DNA of 64,000 nucleotides. Source: Martinezella lusitana (lineage in GTDB: Bacteria; Pseudomonadota; Alphaproteobacteria; Rhizobiales; Rhizobiaceae). Numbering within the stretch: the first letter of the stretch is position 1; the number at the start of each line of letters is the position of its first letter. The stretch is from NCBI RefSeq assembly GCF_010668395.1, contig NZ_WUEY01000006.1, forward strand, positions 62,001 through 126,000, in the 5' to 3' direction. Made by a program: the position numbers and the translations under genes. Below are positions 26,082 through 33,348 of this stretch, one piece after another. The notes beneath the pieces are model-generated. The model searched no databases. It saw nothing but the letters and a program-made list of their open reading frames with translations, and was not told the origin of the DNA.

Positions 26082-26273
26082 TCACCGCAATACTCGTTTC
26101 TCGGCTACTGCAAACGGGCACCATCTGGCATATTTCACGCGTACCACCGCTGCCGCAAAGTAGAATTCGTTTTCCAACGCCACAGCATGCTCACCGGATG
26201 CAAACATCTCCTTCGGCGGCCAAGAGCGCAACGCATGGAGATTGACGACTAGGAGGAATGCCGATCGCCGCAT
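26082..26273 (-). CDS. small hypothetical protein (weak)
   Basis: 63 residues from ATG 26273, 8 nt after the stop of the preceding gene. SWPPKEMFASGEHAVALENE followed by FYFAAAVVRVKYARW looks protein-like, but there is no ribosome binding site and part of the frame could be a shadow. Confidence 0.35.
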   Translation of the reverse strand: MRRSAFLLVVNLHALRSWPPKEMFASGEHAVALENEFYFAAAVVRVKYARWCPFAVAEKRVLR

Positions 26274-26280
26274 GAAAAGA

Positions 26281-26544
26281 CTAGACGTGAGAGAGCCCGT
26301 AATGGCCCAGCCACCGCCGCCAATTGAGTTCAACCGCCTTCTTTGCAGTTGCCGCGCGGGAAGCTTCCCCGAAGCCGTTACCGAGCCATCCCATTTGGAC
26401 TGCCGTAATTTGCCAAGCGAACTTTCCGTCGTAGCGCTCCGTCACAATGGCGACAGTTCCCTTCCCGCACTTGGCAGCCCAGGACTTCGGGCCACCGAAC
26501 GACTCCCAGCGGAGTTCGCCGCCCCCTCGAGCGCCACTATTCAT
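26281..26544 (-). CDS. small hypothetical protein
   Basis: 87 residues from ATG 26544, overlapping the end of the preceding gene. WESFGGPKSWAAKCGKGTVA, RYDGKFAWQITAVQ, ATAKKAVELNWRRWLGHYGL. The beta-strand then AxxAKxAVExxWxxW pattern occurs in many small rhizobial phage proteins. Function unknown. Confidence 0.6.
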   Translation of the reverse strand: MNSGARGGGELRWESFGGPKSWAAKCGKGTVAIVTERYDGKFAWQITAVQMGWLGNGFGEASRAATAKKAVELNWRRWLGHYGLSHV

Positions 26545-26830
26545 GCGAGATTTCACCTATTGCCTCTGCGATTAGTTCTGGAAGTCGTTCCTTCAATCGC
26601 CTAAGAGCCATCGATCTGATCAATTCCACTTGCCTCGCTGGTGTCGGGGGTGGAGGTCGAACCTCTCCCCCCCGTTGCTCGACTTGTCGCTGGAGCTCGC
26701 CCCACAGCCGATCGCAGGCCTCGGCGTGGAGTCTATCCGCCTCTTCAGGATCCAACCTCCAGATAGGCGAACTTTCCATTTCAATGGCGTGTTTCGCCAA
26801 GGCGAGGATGGTGGCGTGCTCGTCAGTCAT
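26537..26830 (-). CDS. small helical protein
   Basis: 97 residues, helical and charged (ATILALAKHAIEMESSPIWR, DPEEADRLHAEACDRLWGEL, ALRRLKERLPELIAEAIGEI). Between the Acb2-like gene and another small gene in a compact operon. Function unknown. Confidence 0.6.
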   Translation of the reverse strand: MTDEHATILALAKHAIEMESSPIWRLDPEEADRLHAEACDRLWGELQRQVEQRGGEVRPPPPTPARQVELIRSMALRRLKERLPELIAEAIGEISHE

Positions 26831-26842
26831 CAGATAGCCCGG

Positions 26843-27043
26843 TCATTCCTGCTTGAAGATAAGGGCGCGAACGGCCGAGTCCTTGGCTTCGAGGAGATGC
26901 CGGAGCATGGCCGACTTCTCTGGATTGTTGGGCAAATCCGTATCCATCTGCCTGGCGAGATCGCCGAACGGCTTGCTGACCGCCTGCAGATGCTCCGGAA
27001 GATGCTCATAGGCGAAGAACTGCATGGTATAGTGGGGTGTCAT
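26843..27043 (-). CDS. Acb2/Tad1-type anti-CBASS protein (probable)
   Basis: 66 residues from ATG 27043, chosen because AAGGAAA lies 6 nt upstream; earlier starts lack a site. It carries FFAYEHLPEHLQAVSKPFGD, LARQMDTDLP and SAMLRHLLEAKDSAVRA. This YEHLPxxLQxVSxPF...LP..xEKxxxLxxLLEAKDxAVRA pattern is that of the Acb2/Tad1 hairpin family. Known Acb2 proteins oligomerise and sequester cyclic nucleotides, blocking CBASS (and in some cases Thoeris) signalling. Assignment is from the pattern only. Confidence 0.7.
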   Translation of the reverse strand: MTPHYTMQFFAYEHLPEHLQAVSKPFGDLARQMDTDLPNNPEKSAMLRHLLEAKDSAVRALIFKQE

Positions 27044-27534
27044 TTGGTTTCCTTTTCCGCTTTCAGGCGCTTTCTGCGCGCCAGTTCGATATCCCGAGAT
27101 ACGGCCGAGCCGCCGCTCTCGTAGTCCTCCGGCAGCAAGCCGCCGCCGCAGTGGGTGCAGCAAATCGCCATAGGACGCTGGCGATTCCAGGCGCGATCGA
27201 TGTTCTTCGTCGCCTTCTTGACCAACGTCGCCTTCTCCGCCTCCGCGGCACGGGTGAGTTTCGCTTGCGCGGCCCGCTCCATGTCATGGAAGTGGGAAGT
27301 GATCGTCATGAATGCATCGAAGTTATCAACGGTGCTCTCGCAGTCCTGGCACCAAACTCGCCGCTCGCTCGGATTGTAGGTCAGGCGCCGGTGCCTGCAG
27401 ATCTTGTTGTGGAACTTCGGAAGGCCAAAGGCGACGCGAACCTGGGCGAAGTCGATCACAGGTGAACTGTAGGGCGTCGAGCCCGGATTTTCTTCAATCG
27501 GATTGTTGCGATGGTCGTCGCGATCGTCGCTCAA
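27040..27534 (-). CDS. zinc-finger-containing hypothetical protein
   Basis: 164 residues; TTG 27534 overlaps the upstream stop as TTGA, supporting this start. Cys pairs RHRRLTYNPSERRVWCQDCE and ICCTHCGGGLLPEDYESGG suggest a zinc-binding module, separated by an Ala/Lys-rich helix. It overlaps the Acb2-like gene by 4 nt. Function unknown. Confidence 0.6.
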   Translation of the reverse strand: MSDDRDDHRNNPIEENPGSTPYSSPVIDFAQVRVAFGLPKFHNKICRHRRLTYNPSERRVWCQDCESTVDNFDAFMTITSHFHDMERAAQAKLTRAAEAEKATLVKKATKNIDRAWNRQRPMAICCTHCGGGLLPEDYESGGSAVSRDIELARRKRLKAEKETK

Positions 27535-27863
27535 AGGTCGTCTTCCCGAAGCGAAGCCAGAAACTTTATCGCCAGCGGATCGCCGGCGGCAGCCTTGCGT
27601 ATCGCAATCTCGCCGAGGAGCGCGCCCTTCGGCTCCCCCTCGAACAACGGCATGAACTCCATCAGTGCATCGGCCTCGGCGTCGAGATCCGCCGCCCGCT
27701 CCTTCTCGCGATCGGCAGCATCAGACATCGCCCTGTCGAGTTCGTCGAATGTGATCTCCGCGAATTGCGAGACCAATGCGTCTTCGAGTTCTTTGCGGTT
27801 TTCAAACCGATCGCTGGTCAAAATGAAATCGACGAGTTCATTGTGCCTGGCTGCCGACAACAT
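27531..27863 (-). CDS. small acidic protein
   Basis: 110 residues from ATG 27863 with AGAGGAGA upstream; overlaps the methyltransferase 3' end by 26 nt. Helical and acidic: HNELVDFILTSDRFENRKEL, ITFDELDRAMSDAADREKER, EIAIRKAAAGDPLAIKFLAS. Function unknown; its coupling to the methyltransferase is noted. Confidence 0.6.
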   Translation of the reverse strand: MLSAARHNELVDFILTSDRFENRKELEDALVSQFAEITFDELDRAMSDAADREKERAADLDAEADALMEFMPLFEGEPKGALLGEIAIRKAAAGDPLAIKFLASLREDDL

Positions 27864-29037
27864 CGCCAATCTCCTCTTTCAATCGAAAATCTGATCTGTG
27901 GCTGAACCGAAGGGAGCTCGCTCGCACGTATTCAAGCATCGGCTCCGAAGCGATAAACCGTCGGCCGAGCTCACTCGCGACCTTTCCTGTAGTGTTGGAA
28001 CCCGCCATCGGGTCGTAGCAAATGTCCCCAGGCGCGGTGGCCAATTGAATAATCCTACGTGGTATAGCCTCCGGGAAACGTGCCGGGTGGCGCCCAATAC
28101 CGACGTCACGCGCCCGGCGTGAATACGTATCATTGCCAGATGCGCCGCCGGCTATGATCAAATTCGATGGTAGGCCTTGGCCAGATACAAAGGCGCTTTC
28201 GCATATATCCATCCCAGATGGACGGATCGTATCCCTTTTCACCTTCCGGCCAGATGATGATTTGACCGGCATTTCGATGCGGGTGATATCCCAAGACGGC
28301 CGTGGTGCTTTAGAGAAGAGCAAGACGTGCTCGAGCTTGTTGCGAGGATGCACCTTTCGTTTGGCCGTCCATTCGATATTTCCCAGTTTCGTTGGCGAAT
28401 ACCACATCATCCGGCCGGCGAAGTGCAATCCGACATCGTCTATGCTCGAAAGCGTAAAGCGCTCGACATATGGCGATAACATCGGGGTCCCTTGTACGAA
28501 AACATCCATCAGGTTGACAGCAATGGTGCCGCCCGACGCGACGAGGCTCTTCCATATCCCCATGCAGTGACGCATCCACCTAAGCCACTCCTCCACCGTG
28601 AAGCGTCCGTATTCCCGGTTCACGACCGGATACGGCGGCGAAGTCATCAGCAACTGGACAGAGCCATCGTCTATATAGCTGGCGGCATCTTCAGCATGGG
28701 CCCAGAGCGCAAACCCGTCACCGGTGGTATAGATCAGCACCACAGCACCGCGTCGGATCTTTCCGAGCTTCAAATATGCGGAGTCGGTCAGTTCCCAAAT
28801 ACCGCGATCGCCGGCAATCAAGCCTTCTGCGACAGCGGTCTGACGCGCCCATCGAACCTGCTGATCAAAAACACGGTAACTTTGACCGTCACCGCACGTT
28901 CGGGTTTCTTGACGCGACTTTTCGCCGATGCCGATGGCGTCGGCCACACGCTCGTAGACTTCAGACGGGCGTGCTCGGCCGCCGACTTCTTCTAACACCT
29001 CAAACAGCGGCAACTGGATTGATTTCTGGATGCTCAC
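27838..29037 (-). CDS. beta-class DNA methyltransferase with N-terminal winged helix
   Basis: 399 residues. Residues 1-85 look like the Mrr-type N-terminal winged-helix domain (SEVYERVADAIGIGEKSRQE, ending GIWELTDSAYLKL). The catalytic domain follows with motif IV TSPPYPVV (about 132) before motif I DPMAGSNTTGKVA (about 343), i.e. beta-class order. SPPY favours N4-cytosine or N6-adenine methylation. Start overlaps the upstream gene as ATGA. A phage solitary methyltransferase probably protects DNA from restriction. Confidence 0.88.
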   Translation of the reverse strand: MSIQKSIQLPLFEVLEEVGGRARPSEVYERVADAIGIGEKSRQETRTCGDGQSYRVFDQQVRWARQTAVAEGLIAGDRGIWELTDSAYLKLGKIRRGAVVLIYTTGDGFALWAHAEDAASYIDDGSVQLLMTSPPYPVVNREYGRFTVEEWLRWMRHCMGIWKSLVASGGTIAVNLMDVFVQGTPMLSPYVERFTLSSIDDVGLHFAGRMMWYSPTKLGNIEWTAKRKVHPRNKLEHVLLFSKAPRPSWDITRIEMPVKSSSGRKVKRDTIRPSGMDICESAFVSGQGLPSNLIIAGGASGNDTYSRRARDVGIGRHPARFPEAIPRRIIQLATAPGDICYDPMAGSNTTGKVASELGRRFIASEPMLEYVRASSLRFSHRSDFRLKEEIGDVVGSQAQ

Positions 29038-29342
29038 GTCCGTGCGCTCCTTTCCAATCCGTCTTGCAGCACGAAACAGGCAAGCTCATGCATAGCTGCT
29101 CTGGTGCCGTTCTCTTTCATCGCCGGCTCGCCAAGGTCGTTCCACCTGATCGCCTGGCAAATACGCATCAGTCGGTTCATGCGCGCGGATGAAGCGATAG
29201 CCATCGTTCTGGCGTCGTCTTCATCGAAAGATGCCGCCTTCGCGAGTACAGCAATTACGATCCGCTCATATTCCTCGTCATCGATCCATACGGACCGTAG
29301 ACCCAAGGAGAGCTTTGCCTCGGCAATTAGTTCATTCATCAT
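29034..29342 (-). CDS. small hypothetical protein
   Basis: 102 residues from ATG 29342, coupled to the upstream membrane-protein stop by TAATG. Helical: MNELIAEAKLSLGLRSVWID, DEEYERIVIAVLAKAASFDE, IASSARMNRLMRICQAIRWN. Upstream extension to 29465 is not supported. Unknown function. Confidence 0.55.
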   Translation of the reverse strand: MMNELIAEAKLSLGLRSVWIDDEEYERIVIAVLAKAASFDEDDARTMAIASSARMNRLMRICQAIRWNDLGEPAMKENGTRAAMHELACFVLQDGLERSART

Positions 29343-29479
29343 TAGAAATGTCCTTGACGGTCTCTGTCGGCAAGCGCTTTGACATGCGCCCATACCAACA
29401 ACGCAACGGTCAGCAGCGAAGCGGCGAAGAATCCCAGGAAGAAGCCGATGTAAAAGCAGGTCCAATCAGTTGTTGCCAC
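29342..29479 (-). CDS. 45-residue single-span membrane protein
   Basis: GTG 29479 has GGAGGCCGAAG directly upstream and overlaps the end of the previous gene. Product begins TTDWTCFYIGFFLGFFAASL, with one strongly hydrophobic helix (residues 8-30) and a short basic tail. Small phage membrane proteins of this kind can be holin- or exclusion-related; nothing decides here. Confidence 0.55.
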   Translation of the reverse strand: MATTDWTCFYIGFFLGFFAASLLTVALLVWAHVKALADRDRQGHF

Positions 29480-30296
29480 CTTCGGCCTCCGCAATCGCGC
29501 TGCGCAGTTGCTCCAAGGTATCCGGGGCGGCATCGCGCTCGGCGGCTACCGATGCTATGAAGCGCTCGGCACTGGCGGCGGCACTCAATAGCACGGCCAG
29601 CCGCTGTCGATCGGCATCGAATATCGTCCCGATCTTCGTTAGTTCTGCTTCGTTATCGATGCGGAACTCGCCGAGGCCGCCACTCTTGAACCGAATGACA
29701 GCGTGCCGGCCGGGATTTAGGCGACCAGTGCGCGTCTTATAGTAGAGAAAGACGCCGCGCTTGGTCGGGTTTGAATCGGAAGCCCAGCCATTTTCAATAA
29801 TGTCGCCGAACTGAAAGTCGTTCATCTCGAAAAACCGTTCGGGCGGCGTTGCTTCCACACCCGTTTGGGCAGTTTGCTCATTGATCTTCTTCTTCGCGAT
29901 GAGCATCGACACGCACAGCGCCAACGCCGGCCGACCGCTCGGTGAAAGGGATATGTCGGTGCCGAACCACTCGAGTGGGTCGCGCATGGCGTCCGGAAAC
30001 CGCATTTGAAGTTCAGCGCCATGTTCAGGGTGATTAAAATCCGGAGTCACCCAAGCATCGTCGCTGAGGCTGCATTCCATAACTCGATACAGCCAGCCTG
30101 GAAGCGCTTCTTGGAAGAGATCGCGCGCATGATCCAGAGAGGTGGTGACCATTCCATAAGGATGCTGTCGATCCCACGTCATCCGTCGATCGCGGCCGAG
30201 CAGCTCTTCGATCATGATCATTTCAAGCGATTTGCGGAGCATTCGGTTAGTGTCAGTCAGGCTGCTGAGCCCAGCGATAATCTCATCAATCATCAT
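29466..30296 (-). CDS. hypothetical protein with ABA-sandwich-like N-terminal part
   Basis: 276 residues. Residues ~35-115 (LGRDRRMTWDRQHPYGMVTT, SLDHARDLFQEALPGWLYRV) resemble the phage ABA sandwich domain. Residues ~150-225 (NDFQFGDIIENGWASDSNPT, KRGVFLYYKT, GRHAVIRFKSGGLGEFRIDN) form a second beta-rich module. Start overlaps the upstream stop as ATGA. Function unknown. Confidence 0.65.
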   Translation of the reverse strand: MMIDEIIAGLSSLTDTNRMLRKSLEMIMIEELLGRDRRMTWDRQHPYGMVTTSLDHARDLFQEALPGWLYRVMECSLSDDAWVTPDFNHPEHGAELQMRFPDAMRDPLEWFGTDISLSPSGRPALALCVSMLIAKKKINEQTAQTGVEATPPERFFEMNDFQFGDIIENGWASDSNPTKRGVFLYYKTRTGRLNPGRHAVIRFKSGGLGEFRIDNEAELTKIGTIFDADRQRLAVLLSAAASAERFIASVAAERDAAPDTLEQLRSAIAEAEGGNN

Positions 30297-30631
30297 CTGT
30301 CCGTCCCGTTCGATTGCTCGATCCGGAGATTGAGCGCCTTCTGGCGTTTGGCGTCCTTCTTCGATCGTCGGCGAACGCCGTCGATTAGATCCTGCCGGGC
30401 CTCAACGATCTTTCGGTGGGCCGGTCGCACATCGCGATTGATTGCGTCGAAGAGAGAGCGTATTCCTTCTTCGTGGTTGCGAATGTAAGCCGTGCCCAGG
30501 TTCTCTTTGAAGACCTTCAGGAAGGAATCGGCGCCGTAGCATACAAGCGCTTCCAAGGCCTGGATCTCGCTTTCATTGAGCGTGAGCGTTGTGGAAAAAG
30601 CGACCGTCGCCTTGTTGATTGCCGAAGCCAT
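30293..30631 (-). CDS. small conserved hypothetical protein
   Basis: 112 residues: TTLTLNESEIQALEALVCYG, ADSFLKVFKENLGTAYIRNH, EEGIRSLFDAINRDVRPAHR. This LTLxExExxALxxLxxYG...F..F....lGk pattern is common in rhizobial phages and prophages, with unknown role. Directly after the sigma factor gene. Confidence 0.65.
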   Translation of the reverse strand: MASAINKATVAFSTTLTLNESEIQALEALVCYGADSFLKVFKENLGTAYIRNHEEGIRSLFDAINRDVRPAHRKIVEARQDLIDGVRRRSKKDAKRQKALNLRIEQSNGTDR

Positions 30632-30637
30632 AGAGAT

Positions 30638-31291
30638 CTACCTTGCCATTGCATTACGCAGTTTTTTGAGCGCTGCAGCCTCGATCTGGCGAACTCGCTC
30701 ATTCGTGATCCCGTACCGGCTACCGATCTCCCAAAGCGTCTCTGACTCATCTTTCAAGAACCGCGAGTTGATGATGTCCAACTCTCTTGCATTGAGCCGA
30801 CGAAGGGCGGTGCGTAGCGATCGAGCCGCAGTCTCTCCGTCAAGCAGTGCTTCGACGATTTGGTCGGGCTGAGGTTCCGAACTCTCGAGCTGTTCTTGGA
30901 GGGTCATTCCGTCTTCAGAGACGGGAGTGTCAATGCTGACGTCGTGATGCGGACGGGCCTTAAAGAAAGCGGCCTTAGCTTCATGCGAGGTCCCGGGCCT
31001 GACTACGGAATGCATTCTAATCACCAGGTCCCGCATTTTCGCCTGGGCCCACCAGTGAGCATAAGTGGAGAAGCGAAAGCCACGATCAGGCTCAAATTTC
31101 GATGCTGCAATAATCAAACCGACGTTCCCCTCCTGGATGAGATCATCGACGTCCACGCCATAGCGAGAGAACTTCATCGCCAGGTGCTGAACCAACGGCC
31201 GGTGCGATCGAACAAGCGTTTCCGATGAAGCCGTCTTCTCTTGCTCATGCGTCAGAAATGTCTGCTTGCTCGTTCGCATCGGTTCGTCCAT
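30638..31291 (-). CDS. RpoH-like sigma factor (phage-encoded)
   Basis: 217 residues from ATG 31291 (31279 also possible; no clear ribosome site). Region 2: DDLIQEGNVGLIIAASKFEP, DRGFRFSTYAHWWAQAKMRD, then SVVRPGTSHEAKAAFF, the RpoH-specific stretch that in host RpoH proteins reads TxANQKKLFF. Region 4 helix-turn-helix: LNARELDIINSRFL and ETLWEIGSRYGITNERVRQI. It should direct host RNA polymerase to phage promoters; which ones cannot be read here. Downstream of the SPFH gene on the same strand. Confidence 0.88.
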   Translation of the reverse strand: MDEPMRTSKQTFLTHEQEKTASSETLVRSHRPLVQHLAMKFSRYGVDVDDLIQEGNVGLIIAASKFEPDRGFRFSTYAHWWAQAKMRDLVIRMHSVVRPGTSHEAKAAFFKARPHHDVSIDTPVSEDGMTLQEQLESSEPQPDQIVEALLDGETAARSLRTALRRLNARELDIINSRFLKDESETLWEIGSRYGITNERVRQIEAAALKKLRNAMAR

Positions 31292-31323
31292 CGGATTCAG
31301 GAGGGGAAAGTGGAGAGCGATGC

Positions 31324-32178
31324 CTACTTGATGTTCAGAAGCGGCAACGCAGAGCCGGGAACAAAGGTCGTTGGCAACTTGCCGTCCCACCGTTCCGCCT
31401 TGGTGAGCTCGACGAGGTTCGGCGACTGCTGCAGCGCGTCGGATTTCGCCTTGATTGCCGCTGCCTCGGCTTCGCCCTTCAGACGGACACCCTCGGCATC
31501 CGCCTTTGCGCGAGCAAGGTTCGAGTCCGCTTCTGCCTGAGCCTGTGTCGTTTGGATGTCGGCTTCGACTTTTGTGCGTTCCAGCTTTTGCTTTTCGGTC
31601 TGAACAAGCATCTCGGCCTGAGCTCGTTGCTCCGCAGCTTGTTCGACCGCGTCGGAGAAATCGATGTTCTCGATATTCACCCCTTCCACCTTCACCAGGC
31701 CTTCCCCGACGCCGGCGATGGCCTTCGCGACCTCGGTGTTGAGGCGAGCTCGCTCGCGGATCGCCGTATCAGCCGTAAACGTGCCGAAGACATTCTTTAT
31801 CTGCTCGCGGGACTGCCGAACGATCGCGCGGCTTTCGATCCCCTCGAGCGTCTGGAAGGTGCGGTAGAGGGTGATGACTTCCTGGTCGGTCGGGATCGCC
31901 GAGTAATTGACCGAGAATGTCACCTGAGCGGTCTGGCGGTCGGCCGTGTAGACCGGCTCGTTCTTGAATTCCAAGGCCTGAGTTCGGACCGAGATCACAT
32001 GGGCATCGGTGATAAACGGAGCCTTCCAATGGAAGCCCGGCTGGGCGACGCCGACGATTTTTCCTTGGGTGACGATAACGGCGCGTTCACCTTCGTCGAC
32101 GGTGTAAAAAGATCCGCCGGCGAAAGAGAGCGCGACGATGGCGACTATTGCCGCCAGAACAAGCTTCAAGATATTCAT
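31324..32178 (-). CDS. SPFH/prohibitin-like (HflC-type) membrane protein
   Basis: 284 residues from ATG 32178. N-terminal membrane anchor (ILKLVLAAIVAIVALSFAGG), then SPFH domain: VDEGERAVIVTQGKIVG, QPGFHWKAPFITDAHVISVR, DRQTAQVTFSVNYSAI, and a coiled-coil AEQRAQAEMLVQTEKQKLER with repeated Ala/Glu/Lys. HflC/prohibitin relatives form ring scaffolds on the membrane and modulate the FtsH protease, which in many hosts controls phage development. The phage copy could alter FtsH or form its own scaffold (inference). Confidence 0.87.
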   Translation of the reverse strand: MNILKLVLAAIVAIVALSFAGGSFYTVDEGERAVIVTQGKIVGVAQPGFHWKAPFITDAHVISVRTQALEFKNEPVYTADRQTAQVTFSVNYSAIPTDQEVITLYRTFQTLEGIESRAIVRQSREQIKNVFGTFTADTAIRERARLNTEVAKAIAGVGEGLVKVEGVNIENIDFSDAVEQAAEQRAQAEMLVQTEKQKLERTKVEADIQTTQAQAEADSNLARAKADAEGVRLKGEAEAAAIKAKSDALQQSPNLVELTKAERWDGKLPTTFVPGSALPLLNIK

Positions 32179-32179
32179 G

Positions 32180-32287
32180 TTACTCCTTGTCTTCCTTCGT
32201 GCCCTTAGGGGCGAAGAATTCAATTGCCTTGACCACGCCCATGGCGATGATGACGGCGACAACTAATCCACCGATGACCTTCAGCAT
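32180..32287 (-). CDS. 35-residue membrane protein
   Basis: ATG 32287 overlaps the upstream stop as TGATG and the frame ends 1 nt before the SPFH start, so the three genes are tightly coupled. Product MLKVIGGLVVAVIIAMGVVK with a short charged tail (FFAPKGTKEDKE): one transmembrane helix with a basic/acidic cytosolic end. Confidence 0.65.
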   Translation of the reverse strand: MLKVIGGLVVAVIIAMGVVKAIEFFAPKGTKEDKE

Positions 32288-32418
32288 CAGAGGAGAGCCT
32301 TCGCGATGGCCGCGACGATCACCGCGGCGACGAAGGTGCAAGCGACGACTACCGCGCCGCTGTTACCGTTGAACGCCTTTCCATTGGCGTTCGTCGTGTT
32401 CATGTCTTCCGGTTTCAT
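32287..32418 (-). CDS. 43-residue membrane protein
   Basis: ATG 32418 is preceded by GGGAGACCGCGA. Product starts MKPEDMNTTNANGKAFNGNS, then one hydrophobic helix (AVVVACTFVAAVIVAAIAKA). Directly upstream of, and overlapping, the 35-residue membrane gene in the SPFH operon. Confidence 0.6.
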   Translation of the reverse strand: MKPEDMNTTNANGKAFNGNSGAVVVACTFVAAVIVAAIAKALL

Positions 32419-32440
32419 TCGCGGTCTCCCATGTGGGCTG

Positions 32441-32644
32441 TTATTTGGCGGTGGAGGGCTTTCCGACGAACTGAGAGAGTTTCGATACCGCACTCATTGC
32501 CTTGATCCGCAACGTCGAAGACTGCGTCTTTCGGTTCTCCAGATCGACCTGGCGCTCCTCCCGAGTCTTCTGCCGCCGGCGTTGCGCGCCGCGTTTCATT
32601 TCCGCGCGGAATTCAGCCCGCTCGACCTGTCTGGTCTTCATCAT
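32441..32644 (-). CDS. small basic protein
   Basis: 67 residues, very rich in Arg/Lys/Glu (RQVERAEFRAEMKRGAQRRR, then LRIKAMSAVSKLSQFVGKPS). ATG 32644 overlaps the upstream stop as ATGA. Helical, possibly nucleic-acid binding. Unknown. Confidence 0.55.
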   Translation of the reverse strand: MMKTRQVERAEFRAEMKRGAQRRRQKTREERQVDLENRKTQSSTLRIKAMSAVSKLSQFVGKPSTAK

Positions 32645-32757
32645 TCTTCCTCATGTCTGTTGATTGATGATCCGGAGTCCTCTCCGAGATCGAGCGGAAG
32701 CAGGGAGGCGCTTCTAGTCGGGCTTTGCTTCGATGACATCTGCATCTCCACTTTCAT
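32641..32757 (-). CDS. 38-residue ORF
   Basis: ATG 32757 to TGA 32641, coupled by ATGA to the next gene. MKVEMQMSSKQSPTRSASLL, then DLGEDSGSSINRHEEE. A longer TTG start (32853) is less convincing. Weak support beyond the coupling. Confidence 0.4.
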   Translation of the reverse strand: MKVEMQMSSKQSPTRSASLLPLDLGEDSGSSINRHEEE

Positions 32758-33249
32758 CCGACATCTTTCTCTCAGCCACGCCCGGGCTGCTTCCGCTCTG
32801 ACTCCCCGGCGCCGGGGAGCGTTTGAATGCGAGGCAGATTTCAGCCTTTTCAAGGGTCCGTTCGCGACCTCGCCCTTTACTTCAACCCGCCTGCCAGACC
32901 GGGTGCATGCATTCCCGGATAACCTGGTGCTCGCCCAATTCCGTTAGGGTCCGCCTCGCAACTGTGTGCCGTCGCCACTGCAGCGCCAGCGAAATGGATC
33001 TGGAGGGGCAAGTAAGGGTGTACCCGGCTCGAAGAGCATTCCTGCCATAACCTACTGGGCTTTCGCTTTCGGTTTTACGTTCGCAACCATGGCGTCACCG
33101 ACATGGACACTCCAGAGGGATCCGGAAGAGGGAGATAGACCTCCAGCACTTGGTGCCTTTCCGAGGAGCCCTACCCTCGATCGTCCGTCCGTTAGATGGC
33201 CCATCCAACATCGCGGGATCGGATCAGCGCCGAAGCGCCTTCCAGAACC
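32758..33249. other. stretch without a supported gene
   Basis: About 490 bases upstream of the SPFH/sigma operon. Several open frames exist on both strands, but none has a ribosome site and protein-like composition together. It may contain the promoter for the leftward operon; I could not pick a convincing one. Confidence 0.4.
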
Positions 33250-33348
33250 TGGTGGAAGCTGACCGGATTCGAACCGGCACCCCCGCATTCCTCGGCCAAC
33301 CACGGCGTCACTGGTAAATGCGGCGCTCTACCCTTGAGCTACAGCGAT
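33250..33348 (-). pseudogene. tRNA-like element with degenerate acceptor and enlarged anticodon loop
   Basis: Good T arm (GCCGG-TTCGAAT-CCGG), 3' acceptor AGCTTCC-A and encoded CCA, and a good D arm GCTC-AAGGGTA-GAGC. But the 5' acceptor strand reads ATCGCTG and does not pair with it (GGAAGCT expected), and the anticodon stem CCGCATT/AATGCGG encloses about 27 nt instead of 7. Identity cannot be assigned. Confidence 0.5.

Noticed and set aside
26251..26273. Plus-strand AGGAGGA followed by a five-codon ORF (leader-like)
   Set aside because: No plus-strand gene follows; probably chance within minus-strand coding sequence.
32306..32947. 213-residue plus-strand ORF
   Set aside because: Antisense to a chain of translationally coupled small genes; Ser/Leu/Pro/Arg-rich shadow composition.
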